Assembly: GCA_965230425.1 (NCBI GenBank)
Contig: CBDDKW010000019.1
Span: 124,001 to 188,000, forward strand
DNA length: 64,000 nt
Direction: 5' to 3'
DNA from: CBDDKW01 sp965230425
GTDB taxonomy: Bacteria > Pseudomonadota > Gammaproteobacteria > UBA1113
Shown: piece after piece, positions 31,585 through 39,707 of the stretch
Numbering within the stretch: position 1 is the first letter of the stretch
Layout: the number at the start of each line of letters is the position of its first letter
Position numbers and translations under genes: made by a program
The notes under the pieces: model-generated
What the model saw: only the letters and a program-made list of their open reading frames with translations
Database searches by the model: none
What the model was told of the DNA's origin: nothing

Positions 31585-31627
31585 GACATAAACTATGTAA
31601 CATAAATTATGTTACATAGTTTATGTC
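31585..31627. repeat. Perfect 43-bp palindrome between convergent genes
   Basis: Two 21-base arms, starting GACATAAACTATG and ending CATAGTTTATGTC, match without error around a single central A at 31606. It lies 62 bp after the ATPase-nuclease gene and 21 bp from the end of fliK, which converges on it. It might be a bidirectional terminator, but the stem is AT-rich and there is no U-tract. Its perfection over 43 bp suggests either a recent origin or selection, for instance as a protein-binding site. It differs in sequence from arrays 1 and 2. Confidence 0.85.
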
Positions 31628-31648
31628 GTCAAGTGTCTCTGTGGATCC

Positions 31649-32929
31649 TCATGCATAATAATCCACAAACCCATCAGGTGTGAGTGTATTAATTGATGTG
31701 ATTATTTCTTTTGCGCTGTCCTCAGCATCAACCAATTGTGAATGTGTTGCGAGATTTTCCCGCTGCTGCTGTGTTTGTGGTTGGCGTTGCTCCTGCGAGT
31801 GTGCCTGACTATTCACATTCACTTGGTTCAATTCGATGCCACTGTCTTGGAACATATCACGCAATTTGGGCATGGCTGCTTCGAGTGCTTCGCGTACATT
31901 ACCATGCTGACTTGATAAGGTGATGTCTGCTTTGCCTTCAACAATTTGAATCTTGGCATTCACTGGGCCTAATTCTCGTGGATGAATATGAATTTCAGCA
32001 CTTGAGACTTTTTGGTGAACAAGCCAGTGGACGCGCTCAGCCATTTTGTTGTCCCAGTTTTCTGTGTGTAAAGATTCTGTCACTTCTGTTTGTACCGTTT
32101 GCGCAGGTGCTGCATGATTAACTTGCTGACTAGCGCGCGGTTGGATATGGTCCATCATCATTTTTAAATCATTGTTGAATAGATGTGTGGATGGTGTTTC
32201 CATTTGTTTAAGCTGTACTGACGATGCCATATCGATATCTTGCTCTTGAGATTGTTCATGCTGACTATCTTGTTGTTGTAAAAGTAATTGTTTATAGAGT
32301 GTGTGTTGCTCTTTGGTATCGGCGTCTGCGTTTAAAATGGTTGCTTCGGCATGTTTTTCAGTGTGCTGAAGCTCTTTGGTATGATTCTGTGCTTGAAACT
32401 CAGTTGGCATGCCTAAGTCACGTTTGTGCGAGTTTGTTATATCATCTGTGTTAACAGTTGGATTATCAACAGTTTGTGTATTTGCGTCATTATTAGATGT
32501 GGCTATATTAACATCGAAGCCCAGGATTGTTTGGCTGGGATCATCTTGATCTGTGTCAGTCATACCATCAGCGATAAAATCATTTTCCTGATCTAATGGT
32601 ATAGTCACACTTTCAAAAGCCTGTGTATCTATTGTCTCGTCTGTATTGATGTTTATTTGTATGTCTTGAGGTAATGGATTGCCATCTGCGGCAAAGCTTA
32701 ACCCATTATTTGCTAGTTCAGTTTGTGGATTACCCATGTCAAGAAACTGCTGCAAATCAAAACTGCCTTCAAGATCAACTTGTGTATCTGAGTCACTATC
32801 TGCCAAATTTGCATCAGTGAAATCACCTAAGAGTTGGCCGAAATCAAAGCCTTCGCTTTCGCCTGTATTTGTTGCTTGGGTATTCTGCGCCATGGTAATT
32901 GTTTGCATTAAAGGTAGTAAGTTATTCAT
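31649..32929 (-). CDS. fliK: Flagellar hook-length control protein FliK
   Basis: This 426-aa protein matches FliK, the ruler that sets hook length and switches export from hook to filament subunits. The N-terminal two thirds are low-complexity, rich in Gln, Asn, Asp and Thr, as usual. The conserved C-terminal Flg_hook domain (about residues 295-370) contains WLVHQKVSSAEIHIHPRELGPVNAKIQI, then LRDMFQDSGIELNQVNV. The tail is again Gln-rich. It is transcribed divergently from flgB across a 238-bp region with sigma-54-like promoters facing each way. Such a link of fliK to the flgB operon is unusual, since fliK mostly sits in fli clusters. Confidence 0.85.
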   Translation of the reverse strand: MNNLLPLMQTITMAQNTQATNTGESEGFDFGQLLGDFTDANLADSDSDTQVDLEGSFDLQQFLDMGNPQTELANNGLSFAADGNPLPQDIQININTDETIDTQAFESVTIPLDQENDFIADGMTDTDQDDPSQTILGFDVNIATSNNDANTQTVDNPTVNTDDITNSHKRDLGMPTEFQAQNHTKELQHTEKHAEATILNADADTKEQHTLYKQLLLQQQDSQHEQSQEQDIDMASSVQLKQMETPSTHLFNNDLKMMMDHIQPRASQQVNHAAPAQTVQTEVTESLHTENWDNKMAERVHWLVHQKVSSAEIHIHPRELGPVNAKIQIVEGKADITLSSQHGNVREALEAAMPKLRDMFQDSGIELNQVNVNSQAHSQEQRQPQTQQQRENLATHSQLVDAEDSAKEIITSINTLTPDGFVDYYA

Positions 32930-32968
32930 TGCTCAAGCCTCTTAGAGTGTTTACTTGTGATTGTATAT

Positions 32969-32983
32969 TCAAGAGTTATGCCA
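32969..32983 (-). promoter_or_regulatory. Possible sigma-54 promoter of fliK
   Basis: On the minus strand CTGGCATAACTCTTGAA has GG and GA separated by 10 bases; the sigma-54 consensus needs GG-N10-GC. The one mismatch at the -12 GC makes the site weaker than the one facing flgB. Predicted transcription would begin about 28 bases before the fliK ATG. Confidence 0.4.
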
Positions 32984-33116
32984 GTTTTTAAGTAGAAGTA
33001 ATAGAAGTAGAAGTAATAGAAAATACTTGCCGGTTTGCCGGGTTGAGCTTGCCTGTGGCATTGCCATGACTAGGTATAATTCATATAACCGATTGAAATA
33101 TAACAAAAATAAAAGT

Positions 33117-33131
33117 TGGCATAAGGTTTGC
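33117..33131 (+). promoter_or_regulatory. Sigma-54 (RpoN) promoter of the flgB operon
   Basis: TTGGCATAAGGTTTGCT has the -24 GG (33118-33119) and -12 GC (33130-33131) exactly 10 bases apart and close to the TGGCAC-N5-TTGC consensus. Transcription would start near 33143, about 25 bases before the flgB ATG. RpoN together with a FleQ-type activator controls rod and hook genes in Legionella, Pseudomonas and Vibrio, so the site fits the genes it precedes. Confidence 0.8.
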
Positions 33132-33167
33132 TTTGTATCAAGCATTAGTGAATTGAGGACTGATAAC

Positions 33168-33554
33168 ATGACGTCAATATTCGGGATACATGAACAAGCT
33201 TTACGTATAGAGGCGAAGCGTGCAGAGATCTTAGCCAGTAATATGGCAAATGCAGATACGCCCGGATTCAAAGCGCGCGATTTAGATTTTAAAGCGATTT
33301 TACAAAGCAATATGGATAACCAATCTATGTCAGGGATGACAACTACAAATTCGGTTCATTTAGCCGGCCAACCTACTGCCGATACTATGCAGCTTAAATA
33401 TCGTACTGCATTACAAGACTCATTTGATGGTAATACAGTGGATACCCATATAGAGCAAGCACAATATTCTGAAAATGCAATGCACTATATGACCACATTA
33501 AATTTTATTAATGGTAGAGCGCAAACCATCATGAATGCGTTGAAAGGAGAATAG
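33168..33554 (+). CDS. flgB: Flagellar proximal rod protein FlgB
   Basis: FlgB forms part of the rod that crosses the periplasm. The 128-aa protein has the family N-terminus FGIHEQALRIEAKRAEILASNMANADTPGFKARDLDF and a C-terminal helix ending MTTLNFINGRAQTIMNALKGE. I take ATG 33168 as the start: it matches the family N-terminus and lies after GAGGAC, while the open frame can be extended upstream to 32961 across the promoter without homology. It is the first gene of an operon running to flgL; flgC follows after 2 bases. Confidence 0.92.
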   Translation: MTSIFGIHEQALRIEAKRAEILASNMANADTPGFKARDLDFKAILQSNMDNQSMSGMTTTNSVHLAGQPTADTMQLKYRTALQDSFDGNTVDTHIEQAQYSENAMHYMTTLNFINGRAQTIMNALKGE

Positions 33555-33556
33555 TC

Positions 33557-33988
33557 ATGTCATTTAGCCATGTGTTTGATATAGCAAGTACTGGGATGTC
33601 AGCACAATCTGTACGTTTAAATGTGATTGCTAGTAATTTATCAAATAAAGACAGTATTGCTAGCGATTCAGGTAAAACCTATCGTGCTAAAGAGCCTATT
33701 TTTGAAGCAATTATGAATGACAAAATGGACGGCATGGGCGAGGGTCTCACAGGTGGCGTGAAAATTGCAAGTATCGAAGAGAACCAAAGTCCTTTGCGAC
33801 GTGAATTACGACCAGGGCATCCACTGGCAGATGAAGATGGGTATGTAACCTTACCCAATGTGGATCCCATACAGGAGATGGCTAATATGATTTCAGCATC
33901 ACGGTCATACCAAGACAATGTGCAAATATTTCAAACGGCAAAAACCATGTATATGCGCACCATTAATAGCATGAGCGAAGTACGCTAA
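33557..33988 (+). CDS. flgC: Flagellar proximal rod protein FlgC
   Basis: The 143-aa FlgC rod protein begins with the characteristic FDIASTGMSAQSVRLNVIASNLSNKDSIAS and ends with the axial-protein C-terminal region ASRSYQDNVQIFQTAKTMYMRTINSM. The central HPLADEDGYVTLPNVDPIQEMANM segment is the family signature. It lies 2 bp after flgB and 23 bp before flgD with a GAGGTAAGAG ribosome-binding site for the latter. Export is by the flagellar type III apparatus, hence no signal peptide. Confidence 0.93.
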   Translation: MSFSHVFDIASTGMSAQSVRLNVIASNLSNKDSIASDSGKTYRAKEPIFEAIMNDKMDGMGEGLTGGVKIASIEENQSPLRRELRPGHPLADEDGYVTLPNVDPIQEMANMISASRSYQDNVQIFQTAKTMYMRTINSMSEVR

Positions 33989-34011
33989 TTCAGAGTGAAG
34001 AGGTAAGAGAA

Positions 34012-34692
34012 ATGAGTGATATTAATAACATTACAGCTAACAATCCCTTTGACCAATTAGGTTTAAGTGGTAGCTCACCAACAAAATCACGCACAGAGTT
34101 GGCGCAGGAAGATTTTTTGAAACTGCTAACCACACAAATGTCTTTTCAAGATCCTATGAATCCAACGGATCCTGGAGAATTTTTAGGTCAGTTAGCAGAG
34201 TTTGGTACGGTTGATGGTATTCAAAAACTTAATCAAACCGTTGGTGCAATGAATGCCGGTCTATATTCAAATCAAGCTTTACAGGCATCTGCTTTAGTAG
34301 GCCGTAATGTAAAAATTGAAAGTAACATCGGCTATTTGTCACCTGAAGGCGGTATGAATGGTGCAGTGATTGCACCACAGGATGTGCAAAACCTGACTGT
34401 CAGTGTGACTTCAGATAAAGGTGAAGTGATTAAGAAAGTCAGCTTAGGTGACCAAAAAGCAGGTGTAGTTGATTTCAAATGGGATGGTACCGGTAATGAT
34501 GGTACTGCGTATCCTGCGGGTAAATATCATATGACAGCAGAAGGTACTATAGGTGGAACGCGGGGTAATTTGCAGACCTTGGCTACTGCAAATGTTGATA
34601 GCGTGACCTTAGGTCAAGGCAGTGACAATATCGCCTTAAACTTAAATGGTTTAGGTATGACTTCATTCTATAACATATGGCAAATTTCATAA
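34012..34692 (+). CDS. flgD: Flagellar hook assembly (capping) protein FlgD
   Basis: FlgD caps the growing hook and is absent from the finished flagellum. The 226-aa protein has the N-terminal FLKLLTTQMSFQDPMNPTDPGEFLGQLAEFGTVDGIQKLN segment typical of the family (about residues 37-75) and a C-terminal FlgD Ig-like/tudor region (KWDGTGNDGTAYPAGKYHMTAEG). Its place between flgC and flgE is canonical. Nothing unusual is seen. Confidence 0.93.
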   Translation: MSDINNITANNPFDQLGLSGSSPTKSRTELAQEDFLKLLTTQMSFQDPMNPTDPGEFLGQLAEFGTVDGIQKLNQTVGAMNAGLYSNQALQASALVGRNVKIESNIGYLSPEGGMNGAVIAPQDVQNLTVSVTSDKGEVIKKVSLGDQKAGVVDFKWDGTGNDGTAYPAGKYHMTAEGTIGGTRGNLQTLATANVDSVTLGQGSDNIALNLNGLGMTSFYNIWQIS

Positions 34693-34725
34693 TTAAAAGT
34701 TCAAGATTAACGAGGGGGAAGGGTT

Positions 34726-35922
34726 ATGTCAGTATTTAATGTAGCATTGAGTGGATTACGCGCGGCGACGGGTGATTTGCAAGTAACAGGTAATAATATT
34801 TCCAATGCTAATACTTATGGATTTAAGCAATCTCGTACAGAGTTTGCAGATGTATTCGTGTCGGGGGTGGGTGGAAACCAAACCGGTAATGGGGTGCGGA
34901 TCTCAGGTGTATCGCAAGATTTTAACCAGGGTTCTGTCTCTATTACCGGTAATTCCTTAGATATGGCGATTAACGGCGATAGTTTCTTTATTCTTAATGG
35001 GGCAAATGGCGGTGAAATTAAATATACACGCGCGGGTAACTTCGAACCAGACCGAGAAGGTTATATCATTAGTAAAAGTACCGGTGACCGTTTGCAAGGT
35101 TATCAAGCAGTAGATGGTGCGTTGACAGCTTCTGTTGGTGATTTACAAATATCCAGTGAGCCAATGCAGCCAAAAATGACCTCTCAGATTAAGTTTGATT
35201 ATAATCTTGATGCTTCATCTGAGATACCTGCGTTGGCATTTGATCCTACCGATAAGACTTCATTTAATAATCGTACTTCTGTAGAGATATTTGATAGCTT
35301 GGGTAGCTCTCATAATATGAGTACTTATTATGTGAAAACAGCAGGTAATAATTGGGATGTGCATGTGGAAATGGATGGTACCATGGTTACTAATGGTACT
35401 TTGTCCTTTACTGATGCGGGTGCTTTTTCAGCATCAACCGGCTTAGATCCAATCACTTGGACACCTGGCGGTGGTGCGCAACCTAACCAGCAAATTAGTA
35501 TGAATTACAATAATACGACTCAATATGGTAGTGCAATGGCGGTACGTGGCCAAGAGCAAGATGGTTTTTCAACCGGCTATCTCACAGGTATTGATGTGGA
35601 TAAAGACGGTGTTATTTCTGCGCGTTATACCAATAGTCAAGTGCAACCTATGGGGCAAGTGGCCTTAGCGAAATTTAATAACCCACAAGGTTTATTTGCG
35701 ATGGGTGATATGGCGTATGCTGAAACTCGTTCTTCAGGCAGTGCTTTGGTGGGCGCTGATAATAGTACCGGCGCAATTCAATCCGGTGCATTGGAAGAGT
35801 CTAATGTAAATTTAACCGAACAATTAGTGAAGTTAATCACTGCACAGCGAAACTTCCAAGCAAATTCACAGGCGATTAAAGCCGGTGATGTGGTAACACA
35901 GACCATTATTAATATTCAATAA
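34726..35922 (+). CDS. flgE: Flagellar hook protein FlgE
   Basis: FlgE is the structural subunit of the hook. The 398-aa protein begins SVFNVALSGLRAATGDLQVTGNNISNANTYGFKQSRTEFADVF and ends with LEESNVNLTEQLVKLITAQRNFQANSQAIKAGDVVTQTIINIQ, the paired coiled-coil ends of axial proteins, with FlgE-specific central domains between (SVEIFDSLGSSHNMSTYYVKT). A strong CGAGGGGGAAGGG ribosome-binding site precedes the ATG, in keeping with a protein needed in about 130 copies. Length is within the family range. Confidence 0.94.
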   Translation: MSVFNVALSGLRAATGDLQVTGNNISNANTYGFKQSRTEFADVFVSGVGGNQTGNGVRISGVSQDFNQGSVSITGNSLDMAINGDSFFILNGANGGEIKYTRAGNFEPDREGYIISKSTGDRLQGYQAVDGALTASVGDLQISSEPMQPKMTSQIKFDYNLDASSEIPALAFDPTDKTSFNNRTSVEIFDSLGSSHNMSTYYVKTAGNNWDVHVEMDGTMVTNGTLSFTDAGAFSASTGLDPITWTPGGGAQPNQQISMNYNNTTQYGSAMAVRGQEQDGFSTGYLTGIDVDKDGVISARYTNSQVQPMGQVALAKFNNPQGLFAMGDMAYAETRSSGSALVGADNSTGAIQSGALEESNVNLTEQLVKLITAQRNFQANSQAIKAGDVVTQTIINIQ

Positions 35923-35957
35923 TGGTTAAGGGATTAAATCCGAATAGGAGTTAAATC

Positions 35958-36701
35958 ATGGATGGGGCTTTGTATGTGGCTTCTAGCGGAGCCGACCAAA
36001 TCATGGCAGCACAGACGGTTAGCATCAATAATTTGGCTAATAGCCAAACGACGGGGTTTAAGTCTGACCTAGCTGAATTTTTCAGTCAGGGGGTCTATGG
36101 TGACGGTGTACAAAGTCGTGCTTATGCGATGGCAGAAGATCAATCTGCTGATTTTTCTGCCGGCAGCATGGCAAGCACAGGACGTGAGTTGGATGTTGCA
36201 ATCAAAGGTGATGGCTGGATTGCAGTAGAAACAGCTTCAGGAGAAGAAGCTATGACACGTGCTGGTGACTTGGTTGTGTCAGCCGAAGGATTATTAGTCA
36301 CAGGCAGAGGAGAGGCAGTGTTAGGAAATGGAGGGCCCATTGCCATTCCTCCTTATGAGTCTTTAGATATTGGTAGTGATGGAGTAATTTCAATCCGACC
36401 TGCAGGCCAAGGCCCTGATGCACTGGCGATATTAGATCGAATAAAATTAGTGAATCCACCTTTGACTGATATTAAAAAAGGTGCAGATGGTTTATTTCAT
36501 ATGAATGAACCTGATCAAGTGGCAGAAGCTGATGCAAATGTGCGCTTAGCTTCAGGTGTGCTTGAGGGCAGTAATGTAAGACCAATGAGTGAAATGGTTA
36601 AAATTATTGATTTATCACGCCAGTATGAATCCACAATGAAATTAATGAAGTTAGTTGAAACGAATGATGAAAGTTCGGCACAGATTATGCAAGTATCTTA
36701 A
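35958..36701 (+). CDS. flgF: Flagellar proximal rod protein FlgF
   Basis: The 247-aa FlgF rod subunit begins DGALYVASSGADQIMAAQTVSINNLANSQTTGFKSDLAEF and ends with EGSNVRPMSEMVKIIDLSRQYESTMKLMKLVE, the axial-protein termini. The middle has GDGWIAVETASGEEAMTRAGDL, matching the FlgF/FlgG core fold. An AGGAG ribosome-binding site precedes ATG 35958. Order flgE-flgF-flgG is the usual one. Confidence 0.92.
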   Translation: MDGALYVASSGADQIMAAQTVSINNLANSQTTGFKSDLAEFFSQGVYGDGVQSRAYAMAEDQSADFSAGSMASTGRELDVAIKGDGWIAVETASGEEAMTRAGDLVVSAEGLLVTGRGEAVLGNGGPIAIPPYESLDIGSDGVISIRPAGQGPDALAILDRIKLVNPPLTDIKKGADGLFHMNEPDQVAEADANVRLASGVLEGSNVRPMSEMVKIIDLSRQYESTMKLMKLVETNDESSAQIMQVS

Positions 36702-36733
36702 TAAGGTATGAATTGTTTAACGAGGGGTAGATT

Positions 36734-37525
36734 ATGAATCAGGCACTTTGGGTTGCAAAAACGGGATTAGATGCACAGCAGTATTCAATGAATGCAGTGA
36801 CGAATAACTTGGCCAATGTGAATACCGTTGGTTTCAAGAAAAGTCGCGCAGTATTTGAAGACTTAATGTATCAAACTGTACGTCAACCTGGCGGTCAATC
36901 ATCTGAAGATTCTACTTTACCTTCAGGTTTAATGACTGGTACCGGTGTACGTTCCGTTGCTACGCAAAAAATATTTTCTGAAGGCGGCGTGATTCAAACA
37001 GATAATGAAAAAGACATGATGATCAGTGGTCGCGGTTTTTTTCAAATCTTAATGCCGGATGGTAATACAGGCTATACGCGTGATGGACAATTCCAATTAG
37101 ATGCGGATGGTCAGATCGTCACATCAAATGGTTATCCTTTAGCATCTTCGATTACGGTACCTACCGATGCAAAGCCTGGCAGTTTAACTGTTGGCAGTGA
37201 TGGGACAGTGACTGTCGTGAAATCAGGCAGCGTTGAACCTAGCCAAATCGGCAAAATGGAATTGGCTGATTTTGTCAATCCAGCGGGTTTACAACCTATT
37301 GGTGATAATTTATTCATAGAAACAGCAGCAAGTGGTGCACCGCAGACAGGTAACCCGGGTAGTAATGGCCTAGGCACAATGATCCAAGGTGCTTTAGAGG
37401 GTTCAAATGTGAATGTAGTTGAAGAGTTGGTCAACTTGATTGAAACACAACGCGCTTATGAAATGAACTCAAAAGCAATTTCAGCTGTTGATAGCATGTT
37501 ACAGTATTCAGACCAAGTATTATGA
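36734..37525 (+). CDS. flgG: Flagellar distal rod protein FlgG
   Basis: FlgG builds the distal rod that passes through the P and L rings. The 263-aa protein begins NQALWVAKTGLDAQQYSMNAVTNNLANVNTVGFKKSRAVFEDLMYQTVRQPGG, the very conserved FlgG start, and ends LEGSNVNVVEELVNLIETQRAYEMNSKAISAVDSMLQYSDQVL. A CGAGGGG ribosome-binding site precedes the ATG. Its 3' end is followed by an unusual 0.3-kb gap before flgH that contains palindromic repeats. Confidence 0.95.
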   Translation: MNQALWVAKTGLDAQQYSMNAVTNNLANVNTVGFKKSRAVFEDLMYQTVRQPGGQSSEDSTLPSGLMTGTGVRSVATQKIFSEGGVIQTDNEKDMMISGRGFFQILMPDGNTGYTRDGQFQLDADGQIVTSNGYPLASSITVPTDAKPGSLTVGSDGTVTVVKSGSVEPSQIGKMELADFVNPAGLQPIGDNLFIETAASGAPQTGNPGSNGLGTMIQGALEGSNVNVVEELVNLIETQRAYEMNSKAISAVDSMLQYSDQVL

Positions 37526-37815
37526 TAATTTGTTAGGGGTAGTGTGAAGCAATGTGCAGTATAGGCCCAGTATGGCAATATCAAGTATTGTCATGCTGGG
37601 TTGTCACATGGTCTGGCTACAGAACATGAGACGACAGGGCGCTGCTACGGAGAGTGGCAGTATTTTGCTTTAAAAAACAATGTAGTTAATGGCGAAATGT
37701 CACTTAACTGCTACGCTTAAAAGACAGTCATGAATGCCATCACTCCGTAGCCAAGCTGCGGGATGACAGGGAAACGCTTTCGGGATGACAAGACATTTAC
37801 CGGTAGAGAATGTAG
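37526..37815. repeat. flgG-flgH gap with REP-like palindromes
   Basis: This is the only long gap in the flg operon. It holds a hairpin at 37566-37600 (arms CCCAGTATGGCAATA and TATTGTCATGCTGGG, 13 of 15 paired) and, near 37740-37800, two GGGATGACA motifs in a stretch like the extragenic palindromes common in Legionella/Coxiella-type genomes. No gene is seen. The repeats may reduce or separate transcription of the downstream genes, but no clear promoter for flgH is visible. Confidence 0.6.
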
Positions 37816-37824
37816 TTGGTGAAA

Positions 37825-38553
37825 ATGAAACGATGGATCGTAAAATTTTTGAGCATCAGTGTATGTGCCAGTATAGTCTCTGGTTGCGCTGGTTATACTT
37901 GGATACCGCCAAAACCTAATGACCCTGCTTATGCACCCACATTGCCTAATGAGGCTAGCACAGCACCTAATTTTTCTGGTTCGGTGTATCAACCTGATTT
38001 TGGTTTAGATTCTTTATACACTGATTTACGTGCCTATCGTGTGGGTGATTTATTGACTGTGCGGTTAAGTGAAGCGACCACGGCGTCTAAAGCTGCAAAT
38101 ACAGCGACAACAAAGACTACCTCGGTGGCCATTGCCAATCCTACTTTATTTGGCTCAACACCGCAGTTTAATGTGCCTGGCATTATACCTTTAGCCAGTA
38201 ACAAAGATAATACGCTCCAGTTTCAACTTGATTCAAATAACAACTTCAATGGTACCGGGACTAGTGGGCAAAATAATAGCTTGCAGGGTAGTATTACAGT
38301 GACCGTAGCACGTGTGCTCGCTAATGGTAATTTACAAATTCGTGGCGAGAAGTGGATTAATTTAAACCAAGGTTCTGAATATATTCGTTTATCAGGGATT
38401 GTTCGTCCATATGATATTGATCCCGATAATTCAGTACCGTCAACAAAAATTGCGAACCCACAAATTACTTACAGTGGAACAGGTGCACTGGCAGATGCAA
38501 ATCAAGAAGGTTGGTTAGCGCGATTCTTTAATGGGCCTTTGTACCCGTATTAA
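37825..38553 (+). CDS. flgH: Flagellar L-ring protein FlgH (lipoprotein)
   Basis: FlgH forms the outer-membrane L ring. The protein (about 242 aa) has a lipoprotein signal sequence ending in SIVSGC, with the lipidated cysteine near residue 20, followed by the family signatures LYTDLRAYRVGDLLTVRLSEATTASKAANTAT and GSITVTVARVLANGNLQIRGEKWINLNQGSEYIRLSGIVRPYDI. The start could be TTG 37816, GTG 37819 or ATG 37825; all lead into the same signal peptide and ATG is chosen. flgI follows after 21 bp. Confidence 0.9.
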   Translation: MKRWIVKFLSISVCASIVSGCAGYTWIPPKPNDPAYAPTLPNEASTAPNFSGSVYQPDFGLDSLYTDLRAYRVGDLLTVRLSEATTASKAANTATTKTTSVAIANPTLFGSTPQFNVPGIIPLASNKDNTLQFQLDSNNNFNGTGTSGQNNSLQGSITVTVARVLANGNLQIRGEKWINLNQGSEYIRLSGIVRPYDIDPDNSVPSTKIANPQITYSGTGALADANQEGWLARFFNGPLYPY

Positions 38554-38574
38554 TGTGATGAGTAGGATAATGTC

Positions 38575-39699
38575 ATGATACGTAGTAAAAAAATAGCAAT
38601 AGCCAGTTTAACAACGGTCATGATCCTATTGAGTGCTATGATGCAGCCTGTACAAGCTGAGCGTATTAAAGATATTGCTAGTTTGCAGGGCGTGCGCGAA
38701 AATCAGTTGATTGGTTACGGTTTAGTGGTTGGTCTAGATGGAACAGGTGATTCAACTAATCAGGCTGTTTATACCGCACAAAGCTTTCGTAATATGCTGA
38801 ATAAATTTGGTATTCGCGTACCAGATAATGTCAATGTGCAAACAGATAACGTCGCCGCGGTGATGTTAAGTGCACAGCTACCTGCCTTTGCAAAACCAGG
38901 ACAAAAAATTGATGTTACAGTTTCTTCTGTCGGGAATGCCTCAAGCTTGCGTGGTGGTACCTTGTTAATGACTTCGTTAAAAGGTGCTGACGGTCGTGTC
39001 TATGCCGTAGCACAAGGTAATTTAATTGTATCTGGTTTAGGTGCCGAAGGTGCTGATGGTTCCAAAGTCACCGTGAATATTCCTAGTGCGGGGCGTATTC
39101 CCAATGGCGCCACTGTGGAGAGACCAGCACCAACGCCATTGGTGTACAGTGATAAAGTGGTTTACAATTTATATCGTTCAGATTTCACCACAGCATTACG
39201 GCTTGCTGATGTAGTGAATACAGTCATTAGGAGTGGTATTGCTCATCCCATTGATGCAATGTCAGTTGAGATCAGCTTACCAACTGATCCAGCGCAGCGA
39301 GTTGGTTATTTATCCCAAATAGAGAATTTAACTCTAGAACCCGGGGATGTAGCCGCAAGAATCGTGGTGAATTCACGTACGGGTACCGTTGTTATTGGTC
39401 GCCATGTGCGGGTTAAACCTGCGGCAGTATCCCATGGTAGTTTAACGGTAACGATTTCTGAAACACCTTATGCTAGCCAGCCACAACCTTTTTCTTTGGG
39501 TACAACCGCGATCGTGCCCGATTCAAATGTACAGATTTCGGAAGAAGACAATCGTGCTTTCTTATTTAAACCAGGCCCATCATTGAATGAAATTGTCCAA
39601 GCAGTAAATGCCGTAGGTGCATCACCTAGTGATTTAGTAGCAATATTAGAATCACTAAAAACAGCAGGTGCACTGCAAGCAGATTTAGAAGTGATATAG
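38575..39699 (+). CDS. flgI: Flagellar P-ring protein FlgI
   Basis: FlgI forms the periplasmic P ring around the rod. The 374-aa protein has a Sec signal peptide (about residues 1-28, ending VQAE) and the conserved start of the mature form ERIKDIASLQGVRENQLIGYGLVVGLDGTGDS, followed by FRNMLNKFGIRVPDN and the C-terminal LNEIVQAVNAVGASPSDLVAILESLKTAGALQADLEVI. Length and sequence are ordinary for the family. It lies between flgH and flgJ, as usual. Confidence 0.95.
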   Translation: MIRSKKIAIASLTTVMILLSAMMQPVQAERIKDIASLQGVRENQLIGYGLVVGLDGTGDSTNQAVYTAQSFRNMLNKFGIRVPDNVNVQTDNVAAVMLSAQLPAFAKPGQKIDVTVSSVGNASSLRGGTLLMTSLKGADGRVYAVAQGNLIVSGLGAEGADGSKVTVNIPSAGRIPNGATVERPAPTPLVYSDKVVYNLYRSDFTTALRLADVVNTVIRSGIAHPIDAMSVEISLPTDPAQRVGYLSQIENLTLEPGDVAARIVVNSRTGTVVIGRHVRVKPAAVSHGSLTVTISETPYASQPQPFSLGTTAIVPDSNVQISEEDNRAFLFKPGPSLNEIVQAVNAVGASPSDLVAILESLKTAGALQADLEVI

Positions 39700-39707
39700 A
39701 GACGCTT

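Noticed and set aside
31585..31627. Protelomerase-type telomere resolution site
   Set aside because: The perfect palindrome invites the idea, but there is no protelomerase gene or replicon end and the surroundings are ordinary chromosome.
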